NCBI GenBank assembly: GCA_014075215.1
Contig: CP046177.1
Coordinates: forward strand, 3,162,501 to 3,226,500
Length of the DNA: 64,000 nucleotides
DNA from: Flavobacteriaceae bacterium
GTDB lineage: Bacteria; Bacteroidota; Bacteroidia; Flavobacteriales; Flavobacteriaceae
Direction of reading: 5' to 3'
The position numbers were made by a program, and so were the translations under genes. Positions 54,632-63,128 of this stretch are shown in pieces (the stretch's first letter is position 1; the number at the start of each line of letters is the position of its first letter). The notes beneath the pieces are model-generated. The model had not been told where the DNA came from, did not search any database, and saw only the letters and a program-made list of their open reading frames with translations.

Positions 54632-56074
54632 TTAATAATAGGTATATCTTCTTACTTTAGCTATGTATTTCGCCAAACGTATTACCTGATGAGAATATCC
54701 GTATTCATTGTCATACCAAATATAAATAACAACGGTATTCCCGTTTGTAATGGTAGCTTTACTGTCAAAAATAGACGGTGCCGTAGTGCCAATAATATCC
54801 GAAGATACCAATTCGTTATCTAATGAATATTTTATTTGTTCAACCAAATCTCCTTCCAAAGCATTCTGTTTGAGCATAGCATTTAGTGTTTCGGTAGTTA
54901 CATTTGTATGTAATTGTAAACTTAAGATGGCTAATGACCCGTTAGGCACAGGTACCCGAATGGCATTTGATGTTAGTTTTCCTTCTAAGGCAGGTAAGGC
55001 TTTTGTTACTGCTTCTCCGGCTCCTGTTTCGGTAATTACCATGTTTAGTCCTGCTGCTCTACCTCTTCTGTATTTATGGTGCATATTATCTACTAAATTC
55101 TGGTCATTGGTATATGCATGAATTGTTTCCAAATGTCCTTTGATAATTCCGTAATTATCTTCTATAACTTTTAAAACAGGAGTAATTGCATTGGTGGTAC
55201 AAGATGCTGCCGAGAAAATATCAGTCGTATCAGGATTGTATTCTTTATGATTTACACCATGTACAATATTAGGTATGCCCTTCCCAGGTGCTGTTAATAA
55301 TACTTTGGCTGCTCCTTTTGCTTTTAAATGCCTGCTCAGTGTTTCTTTACTTCTAAATGCTCCCGTATTATCTATAATCAATGCATCTTTGATTCCATAT
55401 GCCGTATAGTCAATTTCTTCCGGTGTGTTTGCAGAAATCATTTTCACAGTAGTTCCGTTAATGATTAGTGTATTATTTTCCACATCGGTTTGTACCGTTC
55501 CCAGGAAATCTCCATGTACCGAATCTATGTTTAATAGCGAAGCTCTTTTTTCTAATACGGTTTGGTTAATTTCTCCTCGCGTAACAACAGCTCTTAATCT
55601 CAACTGAGTTCCTTTTCCCATTTTTGACATCAGTTCTCGGGCTAATAACCTGCCTATCCTGCCAAAACCATATAATACCACATCTTTAGGTTTGATATTT
55701 TGTGCCTCGGTTACATTTTTTAGTTGATTTTTTATAAATGTTATTTTGTCCTTGCAACCGCCCATATCCAGATAACATTCGTAGGCAAGCTTACCGATAT
55801 CTAATTTTGAAGAAGGCAGTTTTACCTGCTTAATAGCTCTGGCTATTTCCAAAGCATCGTAGATGGTAATCGGTTTTATAACAAATTCTTTGGCATAGCC
55901 AATTAAATTTAAAACTTCACTTGCTCTTTTGTCTACCAACGGGTTCCTGAATAACACCAGTTCTATGGATTTATCATACCATAAGTCGTTTACAATATTT
56001 ATAAATTCAATGGTAGCTCTTCTTGTTTGAGCCTGTACGGTAACTTCTTTTTCGTAATTTGCTATTATTGACAT
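54632..56074 (-). CDS. gap: Glyceraldehyde-3-phosphate dehydrogenase, long Bacteroidota form
   Basis: 480 residues from ATG 56074 (MSIIANYEKEVTVQAQ); the open frame runs 17 codons further upstream without conservation. About 130 extra N-terminal residues precede the usual fold, as in other Bacteroidota long forms. NAD-binding GFGRIGRLLAREL (about 152-164), catalytic Cys in SAASCTTNAITP (about 292), His in ETIHAYTNDQN, phosphate site in RAAGLNMVITETGAGEAV. Glycolysis/gluconeogenesis. TACTTTTG at 56108-56115 is a -7 candidate. Confidence 0.93.
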   Translation of the reverse strand: MSIIANYEKEVTVQAQTRRATIEFINIVNDLWYDKSIELVLFRNPLVDKRASEVLNLIGYAKEFVIKPITIYDALEIARAIKQVKLPSSKLDIGKLAYECYLDMGGCKDKITFIKNQLKNVTEAQNIKPKDVVLYGFGRIGRLLARELMSKMGKGTQLRLRAVVTRGEINQTVLEKRASLLNIDSVHGDFLGTVQTDVENNTLIINGTTVKMISANTPEEIDYTAYGIKDALIIDNTGAFRSKETLSRHLKAKGAAKVLLTAPGKGIPNIVHGVNHKEYNPDTTDIFSAASCTTNAITPVLKVIEDNYGIIKGHLETIHAYTNDQNLVDNMHHKYRRGRAAGLNMVITETGAGEAVTKALPALEGKLTSNAIRVPVPNGSLAILSLQLHTNVTTETLNAMLKQNALEGDLVEQIKYSLDNELVSSDIIGTTAPSIFDSKATITNGNTVVIYIWYDNEYGYSHQVIRLAKYIAKVRRYTYY

Positions 56075-56107
56075 ATTATGTGTGAAATTAAAAATTAAAT
56101 GCTGCCG

Positions 56108-56115
56108 CAAAAGTA
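56108..56115 (-). promoter_or_regulatory. Candidate -7 box (TACTTTTG) for gap
   Basis: TAnnTTTG match on the minus strand about 33 bp before the ATG at 56074, followed by GCGG. Confidence 0.4.
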
Positions 56116-56182
56116 TTAATTTCAAACGATTTCGTACATCTTTTTCTGTGAAAGTCTGAAGTTTGAAAGTTCGGTTTTTTTA

Positions 56183-56416
56183 CTAAGCTTTTTTATCTGA
56201 TTCCGAACCACACTGATGTGAAAAAGAATAAGTACCTGTTAGTTCATTGTCGTAATAGGTTTTGTATGTTCCGTCAGAATTAAAAACTAGCTTAACTCCT
56301 GGCTCATCTTCTGCAAGCCAAGTTCCAATGATTGCTGTTTGTATATCAGACTGCGGAGCTTGTGCTTTACACCCTATAGGTATTAAAGTCATTATCATAA
56401 ATATTGCTAAATACAA
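56183..56416 (-). CDS. Short lipocalin-like lipoprotein, probably truncated
   Basis: 77 residues; lipobox LIPIGCKA (Cys16). AIIGTWLAEDEPGVKLVFNSDGTYKTYYDN is the opening of a small lipocalin-like (DUF-type) lipoprotein common in Flavobacteriia, and those usually have 120-160 residues. Here TYSFSHQCGSESDKKA is followed by TAG. The Cys in HQCGSES normally leads into another strand, so the 3' part seems lost. Function unknown. Confidence 0.6.
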   Translation of the reverse strand: MYLAIFMIMTLIPIGCKAQAPQSDIQTAIIGTWLAEDEPGVKLVFNSDGTYKTYYDNELTGTYSFSHQCGSESDKKA

Positions 56417-56693
56417 AAATTTTAAATGAGTTCAGTTACTACAATTTTTAATGCTGCTTTTCTCATCATTTTTAAATCATTAAAAAAAGGGCAGTATATT
56501 ATAATTGTACTACCCTTGAATTTTATCTAATACTTCATTCAAAATACCAATAAACATCATATTTCAATATCACATCTTTTGATATTTTTTCTAAAAAAAA
56601 TTCGAAAACATGATATTTAAAATTGTTCAGATATTGGTCTTTCGCAAAATTTTTGTTTATGAAGTGATTTAAACTTTTTTTAACAATAAAACA
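56417..56693. other. Gene-free stretch between lipoprotein and IS5 remnant
   Basis: Contains a family B end fragment TTTAAATGAGTTCA (56421-56434) and an imperfect hairpin AAGGGCAGTA ... TGTACTACCCTT (about 56487-56517) that could be a terminator. No gene seen; short frames here are noise. Confidence 0.45.
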
Positions 56694-57174
56694 GGGTTGT
56701 TGATATTTGCGTTGCAAAGCGTAAATAATTTAAAAACAACCCCTTATGTACACAGTACTAGATAAAGATACAATAGAAATGGAAATAGTTCCACTTATTC
56801 CAAAAACAAAACGAGGTTTTCCACCTACTGTTCCATTAGTTGAGATTGTCAATGCAATTCTCTACAAGCTAAAGACAGGTGTTCAATGGAATCAGTTACC
56901 CGTCAAAACATTGTTTGAAGGGGAATCCTTGACTTGGAATACTGTACACTACCATTACAGGAAGTGGTGTTTGTCCGGTATTTTAAAGCAAAGTTGGATT
57001 GAGCCACAAGAAGGAGCCAGACCTTTCAAGTGTGGACTTAGACGGGAGTCATACACCAGCGATAAGAGGTGGTGATCAGGTTGAATATCAAGGGAGGAAA
57101 AAGCGTAAGACCACTAATGCTCTTTATTTAACTGATAGACAGGGTCTACCATTAGCAATGAGTGAGCCGATATC
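56694..57174 (+). mobile_element. IS5-family element, truncated at the right by ISAon1
   Basis: Starts near GGGTTGTTGATATTTGCG; the transposase begins at 56746. Only the N-terminal two thirds of coding capacity remain before the left end of the ISAon1-type element at 57175. The left boundary is inferred from the GGG start and the AACAACCCC inverse just before the gene. Confidence 0.75.
56746..57174 (+). pseudogene. IS5-family transposase remnant (two frames)
   Basis: Frame one (56746-57075) has the N-terminal DUF4096-like domain VEIVNAILYKLKTGVQWNQLP and SLTWNTVHYHYRKWC. The second frame (from about 57000) holds LSSVDLDGSHTPAIRGGDQV with the first catalytic Asp, then YQGRKKRKTTNALYLTD. Many IS5 subgroups use a frameshift between two such frames, so the phase change may be original. 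The protein ends where the ISAon1-type element was inserted. Confidence 0.78.
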
Positions 57175-57238
57175 GGATCAATCTCAAAAGTTGTGTGTGA
57201 ATTTAAAATAGTATTGTGATCTTTGTAAAAAAAGGAGG

Positions 57239-57589
57239 TTGGATACTTATATAGATTTACTAAAATTAATTTTACCAGAGTTGTTAGTTGAACATTTTGA
57301 TTTGTCAAAACATAGTGTTGAAAATGAAGTGATGCATTTGTATTTTGAAGAACGTAACATAGTTCCCAAAGAAGAATCAGAACGTATCTTGATAGCTCAC
57401 GGATTTCATAAAGAGCTTACCATTCAAGACTTTCCATTACGAGGCAACACAGTATATCTTCACATTAAACGTCGTAGATGGTTAGATAGGAAGACCAAAC
57501 AAATTGTACAAAGAGATTGGAATTTAGTAGCACAGGGGACTCGAATGACAGAGCAGTTCGCTGCTTTTTTAAAAGAAATTAGTAGATAG
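57239..57589 (+). CDS. ISAon1-type transposase N-terminal protein, copy A
   Basis: 116 residues, TTG start (57239) preceded by an AGGAGG-like purine stretch. LLKLILPELLVEHFDL, LYFEERNIVPKEE, AHGFHKELTIQDFPLRGNTV and RRRWLDRKTKQIVQRDWN: the N-terminal region family of ISAon1 elements. Ends at TAG 57587-57589, just inside the catalytic frame. Confidence 0.8.
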   Translation: MDTYIDLLKLILPELLVEHFDLSKHSVENEVMHLYFEERNIVPKEESERILIAHGFHKELTIQDFPLRGNTVYLHIKRRRWLDRKTKQIVQRDWNLVAQGTRMTEQFAAFLKEISR

Positions 57590-58565
57590 AGAAACCAGTG
57601 ATTGTAGAACTATAGGTAGATTTTACGGAGTTGATGGTAAAAAACTTGGACGTCAATATCGTGATTATTTAAGTGAGTTTAAACAATGGAAACAAAAAAA
57701 ACATGCTAAAGAGTGGCATGTTTTTCCTGAAAATATAGGTGCTTATTTATCTATTGATGAAACAGCATTGTCTAAAGGAGAACTCTACACCATTATTACC
57801 AATAAAAAAGCCAAAGGTAAAAAAGGAGCTATTGTAGGGGTTTTTGCAGGCACTAAGATAGAACCCATTATAGAACAGTTACTTAAAATATCCTCTAAAA
57901 AAAGAAACAAAGTCAAAGAAATTACACTAGATATGGCGAACTCTATGAAAAATATAGCCAAAACATGTTTCCCTAAGGCCATACAAGTAACTGATAGATT
58001 CCATGTGCAAAAACTAGCTCTAGAAGCGCTACAAGATATTAGAATAAAACATCGATGGAATGCAATAGACCTAGAAAATGACCTAATCAAGTTAGCAAAA
58101 ACAAAAGGTAAAGAGTATCAACCTGAGATATTTGACAATGGGGACACTAGAAAACAACTCTTAGCTAGAAGTAGATATTTACTCTATAAATCTCCTGAAA
58201 AATGGACACAAAATCAATATCTAAGAAGCAAAATACTTTTTGAAAAATATCCTGATATTCAAAAGGCTTTTAACTTAAATCAGAGCCTTAGAAATATATT
58301 CAATACAGCTAAATCAATACAAATTGCATATACAAAACTAGCACATTGGTATAATGATGTAGAAAAATCTGGTTTTAAAGCTTTTAATACAATAGCAAAT
58401 ACAATTTCTATAAATTATCGGTCAATACTCAATTATTTTATCAATCGGAGTACAAATGCTTCTGCTGAATCTTTTAATGCTAAGATTAAAGCCTTTAGAG
58501 CGCAGTTTAGAGGTGTTAAAAATGTAGAATTCTTCCTGTTCAGATTAACACAAATTTTTGCCTAA
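57573..58565 (+). CDS. ISAon1-type transposase catalytic protein, copy A
   Basis: Open frame 57573-58565, +1 to the N-terminal frame. No good start codon occurs before TTG 57768, yet the sequence before that (SDCRTIGRFYGVDGKK, RDYLSEFKQWKQKKHAKEW) is conserved with copy B, so it is probably translated by +1 frameshift or coupled reinitiation. DDE residues: LSIDETALSKGELY (Asp), AIQVTDRFHVQKLA (Asp), NASAESFNAKIKAFR (Glu). Confidence 0.8.
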   Translation, partial: KKLVDRETSDCRTIGRFYGVDGKKLGRQYRDYLSEFKQWKQKKHAKEWHVFPENIGAYLSIDETALSKGELYTIITNKKAKGKKGAIVGVFAGTKIEPIIEQLLKISSKKRNKVKEITLDMANSMKNIAKTCFPKAIQVTDRFHVQKLALEALQDIRIKHRWNAIDLENDLIKLAKTKGKEYQPEIFDNGDTRKQLLARSRYLLYKSPEKWTQNQYLRSKILFEKYPDIQKAFNLNQSLRNIFNTAKSIQIAYTKLAHWYNDVEKSGFKAFNTIANTISINYRSILNYFINRSTNASAESFNAKIKAFRAQFRGVKNVEFFLFRLTQIFA

Positions 58566-58594
58566 AACACAACAATTAGTCTTGATCCCCGATA

Positions 58595-58625
58595 GGATCA
58601 GTCACAAAAGTTGTGTGTGAGTTCA
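58595..58625 (+). repeat. Orphan ISAon1 left-end fragment
   Basis: GGATCAGTCACAAAAGTTGTGTGTGAGTTC closely matches the left end of copy A (GGATCAATCTCAAAAGTTGT and on). No element follows, so it is a footprint of a third insertion. Confidence 0.6.
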
Positions 58626-58662
58626 GATGAAGATTAATTGTTAATTGAAGATTGAATGAAGT

Positions 58663-58690
58663 GTGTCTTTGCGAGTGAAACGAAGCAATT
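58663..58690. repeat. REP-like fragment
   Basis: TTTGCGAGTGAAACGAAGCAATT resembles the TTGCGAG-GAA-CGAAGCAA intergenic repeat seen in several bacterial genomes. Single copy in the window. Confidence 0.4.
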
Positions 58691-58758
58691 AGGGATCAGG
58701 GTCAAAAGTTTTGTGTGGATTGAATTAAAGTTTTGATCTTTGTAAAAAAAAACAGAGA

Positions 58759-59112
58759 TTGGAATTATCCTTAGACCTTTTAAAATTCATCTTACCTGAG
58801 ATGCTCGTAGAACATTTTGATTTGGTAAGACACACTCATCGAAATGAGGAACTTCATTTGTATTTTGAAGAGCGTAATGTTGTTCCTAAAGAAGTCATAA
58901 ATCCTAATGTAATTGCTCATGGTTTCCACAAAGAGATTACTATTGAAGACTTTCCTTTGCGTGGAAACACTGTGTATCTTCACGTAAGGCGACGTAGATG
59001 GTTAGATAAAGAGACTAGGCAAATCATTCAAAGAGATTGGAATCTAGTAGCTCAGGGAACTCGCATGACAGGTGAGTTTGCTGCTTTTTTAAAAGAGATT
59101 AGTCGATACTGA
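58759..59112 (+). CDS. ISAon1-type transposase N-terminal protein, copy B
   Basis: 117 residues, TTG start. LLKFILPEMLVEHFDLVRH, LYFEERNVVPKEV, HGFHKEITIEDFPLRGNTV, RRRWLDKETRQIIQRDWN. One residue longer than copy A: here the stop is TGA one codon later, at 59110-59112. Confidence 0.8.
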   Translation: MELSLDLLKFILPEMLVEHFDLVRHTHRNEELHLYFEERNVVPKEVINPNVIAHGFHKEITIEDFPLRGNTVYLHVRRRRWLDKETRQIIQRDWNLVAQGTRMTGEFAAFLKEISRY

Positions 59113-59149
59113 GAAGAGTGATTGCAAAACCATTGCAAGAATCTATGGC

Positions 59150-60085
59150 GTGAATGGGAAGAAGTTCCAAAGGCAGTATCGAGATTATTTGAGTGAGTTT
59201 AAACAGTGGAAGGAAAAGTCTCATGCCAAAGAGTGGTTGATCTTCCCTGAGAATATAGGAACTCGATTATCTATCGACGAAGTAGCCTTATCAAAAGGAG
59301 AACTCTACACCATCGTTACCAATAAAAAAGCTAAAGGAAAGAAAGGAAGTATTGTGGCGATCATAGCTACTACCAAAGCAGAACCTATTATCAAACACCT
59401 ATTTAAAATCTCATCTGCGAAAAGAAACAAGGTCAGAGAAATTACCCTAGATATGGCGAACTCCATGAAGCTGATTGCCAAACGGTGTTTCCCCAAAGCC
59501 ATACAAGTAACCGATAGATTCCATGTACAGAAACTAGCTCTAGAAGCACTTCAAGAAATTAGGATCAAACATCGATGGGAAGCCATAGATACAGAAAATG
59601 AACGGATCAAACTTGCCAAAACCAATAACAAAGAATATTACCCTGAAATATTAGAAAATGGAGATACCATAAAGCAACTCTTGGCTAGAAGCAGATACTT
59701 ACTCTACAAAGCACCAAGTAATTGGACAGAAGATCAAAGAGTAAGAGCTAACATCCTCTTTAAAAGATATCCTGATATCAAAACAGCTTTTAAGCTCGTA
59801 CAAGGACTTAGAAATATCTTCAACACAGCAAACTCAATACAAGTCGCTTATACAAAACTAGCGCATTGGTATAAAGATGTAGAACAAACAGCATACAAGG
59901 CTTTTAATACCATAGCAAACTCTATCAGGCTTAACTATAGATCAATATTGAATTACTTCATTAATAGAAGTACTAATGCAGCGGCAGAATCTTTCAATGC
60001 CAAAATCAAAGCCTTTAGATTACAATTTAGAGGGGTCAAAAACACAGAATTCTTCCTCTATAGATTAACTACAATTTTTGCATAA
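59150..60085 (+). CDS. ISAon1-type transposase catalytic protein, copy B
   Basis: 311 residues from a GTG at 59150; the frame is open upstream to the end of the N-terminal gene and conserved there (EKSDCKTIARIYGVNG). DDE residues: LSIDEVALSKGELY, AIQVTDRFHVQKLA and NAAAESFNAKIKAFR. Both copies keep all catalytic residues. Confidence 0.82.
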   Translation: MNGKKFQRQYRDYLSEFKQWKEKSHAKEWLIFPENIGTRLSIDEVALSKGELYTIVTNKKAKGKKGSIVAIIATTKAEPIIKHLFKISSAKRNKVREITLDMANSMKLIAKRCFPKAIQVTDRFHVQKLALEALQEIRIKHRWEAIDTENERIKLAKTNNKEYYPEILENGDTIKQLLARSRYLLYKAPSNWTEDQRVRANILFKRYPDIKTAFKLVQGLRNIFNTANSIQVAYTKLAHWYKDVEQTAYKAFNTIANSIRLNYRSILNYFINRSTNAAAESFNAKIKAFRLQFRGVKNTEFFLYRLTTIFA

Positions 60086-60173
60086 ACACAACAATTAGTC
60101 TTGATCCAAAAACTGCCTCAAAATCCAAAAAATAGCTAAAAAATCCATGATTCTCGTTTAGTGTTAACACGCC

Positions 60174-62729
60174 CTAATTAAAATTGATTTTAAGTCCTCC
60201 CAAATAAGCACCTTCTTCTGAATTGGGCAATAATTCAAAAGGTGTAATGGTATGTTCTATGTCCATATCTTTTACATCTATCTTCAGGTAATAGTTTCCG
60301 GGAATTAATCCCAAATAACTAAAATATCCGTCGGATTCAACCTTTGCAGTTGCAATTTTTTTATTTTCCATATTGTATATTGATACTCTTGAAGGTCTTC
60401 CTATTTTCTTATCAAAAGATACAACTCCTTCTATTTCACCAACTTCTCTAAATGGTAAGAAAATAGTACTGTAAAGTCCTGCCTGAGGTCTGATACCAAT
60501 GGTTTTATATACTAATTGGTGATATATATTTTCAACCCTGTCTTGATTTAATTCAACCTCCTGGACTATTCCGGGTGTCATTTTATGAATATAAATGCTT
60601 CCGTTTTCTAAAAACTCTCTTTGATTTCCGCCTTCAAAATTTAAACGTACTCCTTTAACCATGGGCTCGTCATTATCTTTAAAACCGTTATTATTTTTAT
60701 CGAGAAACGGAATTAACAGTGCGCCAGTCCCTCCTACATCTGCATTGCTTTTTAGAGTACTTCGGCCTCCTTTGTTGCCTAAAATATAACTTCCCGATAG
60801 TGCATTACTATTTGAAAAACCGCCACTACCATAATTTATATCAGTCTTTACTAAAAATGATGAAAGATCATATCGCAACGAAACAGCTACATTTATATCT
60901 CTAAATGCAGCACGGCAACTGGCTGAAATCCTCATAGAAAAATTTGAATTGGGTTTATACTGTATATTTAAAATACTTTGTTTTGATTGTTCGGTTTTAA
61001 AATCGTCGAAATATTGAAGGTTAATTTTAACTGCTCTGCCAGCATTGATATCTAGTCCAAATTGAGATCGATTTAATTCTGATACCAAAGCATTATCGGA
61101 CGATGAACTGTTCATTACATTTGAGTAGCTAAATCTATATTTCGAGATATCCAGTTTTAATCCGACAATTGTAGTATTTCTTAAAATAGCTGTTTTACTT
61201 ATTTCTTTTTGAAGGTTTAATGACAACACCATTCTTTTAAATAAAGTCATTCTTTTTTGGTAGGCTATAAAAAATTCTTTTCCCCGATTGCTTTGACCGG
61301 GAATTACATTATTAGCAAAAAAATCGGTATACTCTCCTCTGAAATTACCATACTTATTAGTGGAAGCCCGAAAGGAAACATTGAACAGGCTACTGTGTTG
61401 ATATGCTGCATTTACAGAGAGGTTATTTTTAAAAAAGGTTGTATATACTCCCGAATAGGGAATAGTTTTGGGTTTGTAATTTTTAAAATGAGTGATATTC
61501 TGAATCCCCATGTAAGTAGTTATATTTCTCGTAATCCCGTAGTTTGCTCTAAAACCACCATTTATATTATTTTCCGAAGCTGTAAAAAAAGATTCGTAAG
61601 TAAGTTCGTTTTTATCATTTTGCTGAGGTAGTAACCCCAAGTTATTGTGCTGTTCAACTAAGTTTCCATTCTCATCAATGTATCTTAAACTAATAGAAGA
61701 TTTGGCATATACCGGTGTGTATTTGAACGAATAATAGCCGTTACCGTCACTATATTGATAATCTACCAACTCCCTACCTGCATATAATTCTATCGGGGTA
61801 TTAGGACTTATAAATCCGTTAATTTCTTGTTCTCTATATCTTCTTATATACGCATGTTTGTTAGAAAAACGTATTCCGTAGCTTTTACTAACTCTGCCAA
61901 AATTAGTAAATCCCAGACCTCCTAATTCGCCTATCTCCAGGTTTTTTATAAATTTGGCGTCATAGCCGTTTTTCCAGTTAAAAAACAGGTTATCTAAAAA
62001 ATTACTTCCTTCCTCTCCGGGTTGAAAACGATACCCCAGATTCAGACTGCCTCCCAGTACTACATGTTTTGAATTGGCATTAATAAAACTAGTACTTTTT
62101 TGGTTTGAAAAATTGTTGAAACCAATAGTATAATCTATGGAATTGAAACGATAAAGAGTTTTGTCTTGAGTATAAACAGTATCCAACTGCAGTATTTTTG
62201 CACTCTTATTTTTAATACTGTTTTTTAAGCTTTTTTCCCGTAAAAGCCGAACTTCTTTTGGGCTTTTTTCTTCTGTTGTTAAAATAGCAGAGATATCTTT
62301 TCTTAAATATTCGATAATAATTCCAAACTTTTTCAAAAACTCCGGCCTGACGTACTCTTTATCCGGCCGTAAAACAATAAAGTTGTGGGTATCTATTTCA
62401 GATTCTACCTTATCAATTACCATACGGTTTTCAGGAAAATCAAATAAATAAGGTTCTTCGAATCTTTTATCATGAACATATAAAATACCATCTCTACGCT
62501 CTATTGGAATTTCCAATACATTAATTACTTCATAAAAAGATAAAAATACATCTGAAGTTCCTAATAGTCCTTTTATATAATAAGAGGCATTTTCAAAAGG
62601 TATCACCACATTTACATCTATTTCATCCAGAAGAGGAGCAATCTTTTTATCTGCAGTATTTTTTTGTGCCATAAAAAAACCGGAGTGTAGAAAAAATCCA
62701 ATAAATAAAAAATAAAATTTTAATTTCAT
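60174..62729 (-). CDS. Usher-like outer-membrane protein (FimD/TcfC-like) with carboxypeptidase-regulatory C-terminus
   Basis: 851 residues, signal peptide MKLKFYFLFIGFFLHSGFFM. N-terminal periplasmic part VNVVIPFENASYYIKGLLG (about 35-130), then a long beta-barrel region with an internal Ig-like insertion (SPNTPIELYAGRELVDYQYSD, about 305-360; the plug-type segment of ushers), and a C-terminal region with PFLDKNNNGFKDNDEP and GEIEGVVSFDKKIGRPSRVS (carboxypeptidase-regulatory-like Ig fold). This resembles outer-membrane ushers of the alternate (CFA/I, TcfC) kind, which thread pilus subunits through the barrel. The gene upstream is a DUF4402 (pilin-like) gene; no PapD-type chaperone is in the window. 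ISAon1 copy B ends 67 bp from its stop. Confidence 0.72.
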   Translation of the reverse strand: MKLKFYFLFIGFFLHSGFFMAQKNTADKKIAPLLDEIDVNVVIPFENASYYIKGLLGTSDVFLSFYEVINVLEIPIERRDGILYVHDKRFEEPYLFDFPENRMVIDKVESEIDTHNFIVLRPDKEYVRPEFLKKFGIIIEYLRKDISAILTTEEKSPKEVRLLREKSLKNSIKNKSAKILQLDTVYTQDKTLYRFNSIDYTIGFNNFSNQKSTSFINANSKHVVLGGSLNLGYRFQPGEEGSNFLDNLFFNWKNGYDAKFIKNLEIGELGGLGFTNFGRVSKSYGIRFSNKHAYIRRYREQEINGFISPNTPIELYAGRELVDYQYSDGNGYYSFKYTPVYAKSSISLRYIDENGNLVEQHNNLGLLPQQNDKNELTYESFFTASENNINGGFRANYGITRNITTYMGIQNITHFKNYKPKTIPYSGVYTTFFKNNLSVNAAYQHSSLFNVSFRASTNKYGNFRGEYTDFFANNVIPGQSNRGKEFFIAYQKRMTLFKRMVLSLNLQKEISKTAILRNTTIVGLKLDISKYRFSYSNVMNSSSSDNALVSELNRSQFGLDINAGRAVKINLQYFDDFKTEQSKQSILNIQYKPNSNFSMRISASCRAAFRDINVAVSLRYDLSSFLVKTDINYGSGGFSNSNALSGSYILGNKGGRSTLKSNADVGGTGALLIPFLDKNNNGFKDNDEPMVKGVRLNFEGGNQREFLENGSIYIHKMTPGIVQEVELNQDRVENIYHQLVYKTIGIRPQAGLYSTIFLPFREVGEIEGVVSFDKKIGRPSRVSIYNMENKKIATAKVESDGYFSYLGLIPGNYYLKIDVKDMDIEHTITPFELLPNSEEGAYLGGLKINFN

Positions 62730-63128
62730 ATAGTGTTTGCCTATTGCTCCAATTTTTAAAACCTATATTGTTTGTTGATAATTAATTCAGTTATATCATT
62801 ATCTTCTTTTTAATAAGTCTCTTTTCATAGCATTTCCGATATTGTTTGTTAATGACACAATTCAAAAAATTTAAAAGCTTTATAGTGTAAATATCTGTAT
62901 ATAAATGGATTAATTACCCGCTAGAACATCGAAGCACTATTATCTGTAGACGAAATGAACTTTTCTTACGACAAAGCAGAATTAGAACTGGTATTAAAAG
63001 AGTTGAAACCCAGGACTTCCAAACTTCTTAAATAGTATCATAACCCAACACCTCGCCCAAGGGCGAGGTGTTGAGTATCAAAAAACCTATATGATTCTTT
63101 TGAGGAAAGCTATTGTATAGCTATTATC
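62730..63128. other. Gene-free stretch between usher-like and DUF4402 genes
   Basis: Apart from the hairpin at 63046-63073 I see no gene. A 26-codon frame (62955-63035, MNFSYDKAELELVL) may be the tail of a lost gene. The length, 399 bp, could once have held a small subunit gene, but is too short for a chaperone gene. Confidence 0.4.
63046..63073 (-). terminator. Strong GC-rich hairpin between DUF4402 and usher genes
   Basis: CAACACCTCGCCC / GGGCGAGGTGTTG: a perfect 13-bp stem with a 2-nt loop (AA), far more G+C-rich than its surroundings. No T-run on either side, so it may be a partial terminator or mRNA-stabilising hairpin that lets the DUF4402 message outnumber the usher message. Confidence 0.6.

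Larger units (their letters stand above)
57175..58588 (+). mobile_element. ISAon1-type insertion sequence, copy A
   Basis: About 1414 bp from GGATCAATCTCAAAAGTTGT to ACAACAATTAGTCTTGATCC; the ends are imperfect inverted repeats (GGATCA-ACT--TTGTTGTGT on the inverse right end). CCGATA occurs on both sides (57167-57172 and 58589-58594), a possible target duplication. Carries two frames. Confidence 0.82.
58693..60107 (+). mobile_element. ISAon1-type insertion sequence, copy B
   Basis: About 1415 bp from GGATCAGGGTCAAAAGTTTT to ACAACAATTAGTCTTGATCC. Same organisation as copy A but clearly diverged in sequence, so it is a different member and not a fresh duplicate. No convincing target duplication was found. 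Confidence 0.82.

Noticed and set aside
56535..56717. 60-residue minus-strand frame left of the IS5 remnant
   Set aside because: AT-rich, overlaps the IS end, no recognisable features.
62955..63035. 26-codon frame MNFSYDKAELELVL
   Set aside because: Too short, no promoter or homology that I recognise; may be the tail of a lost gene.
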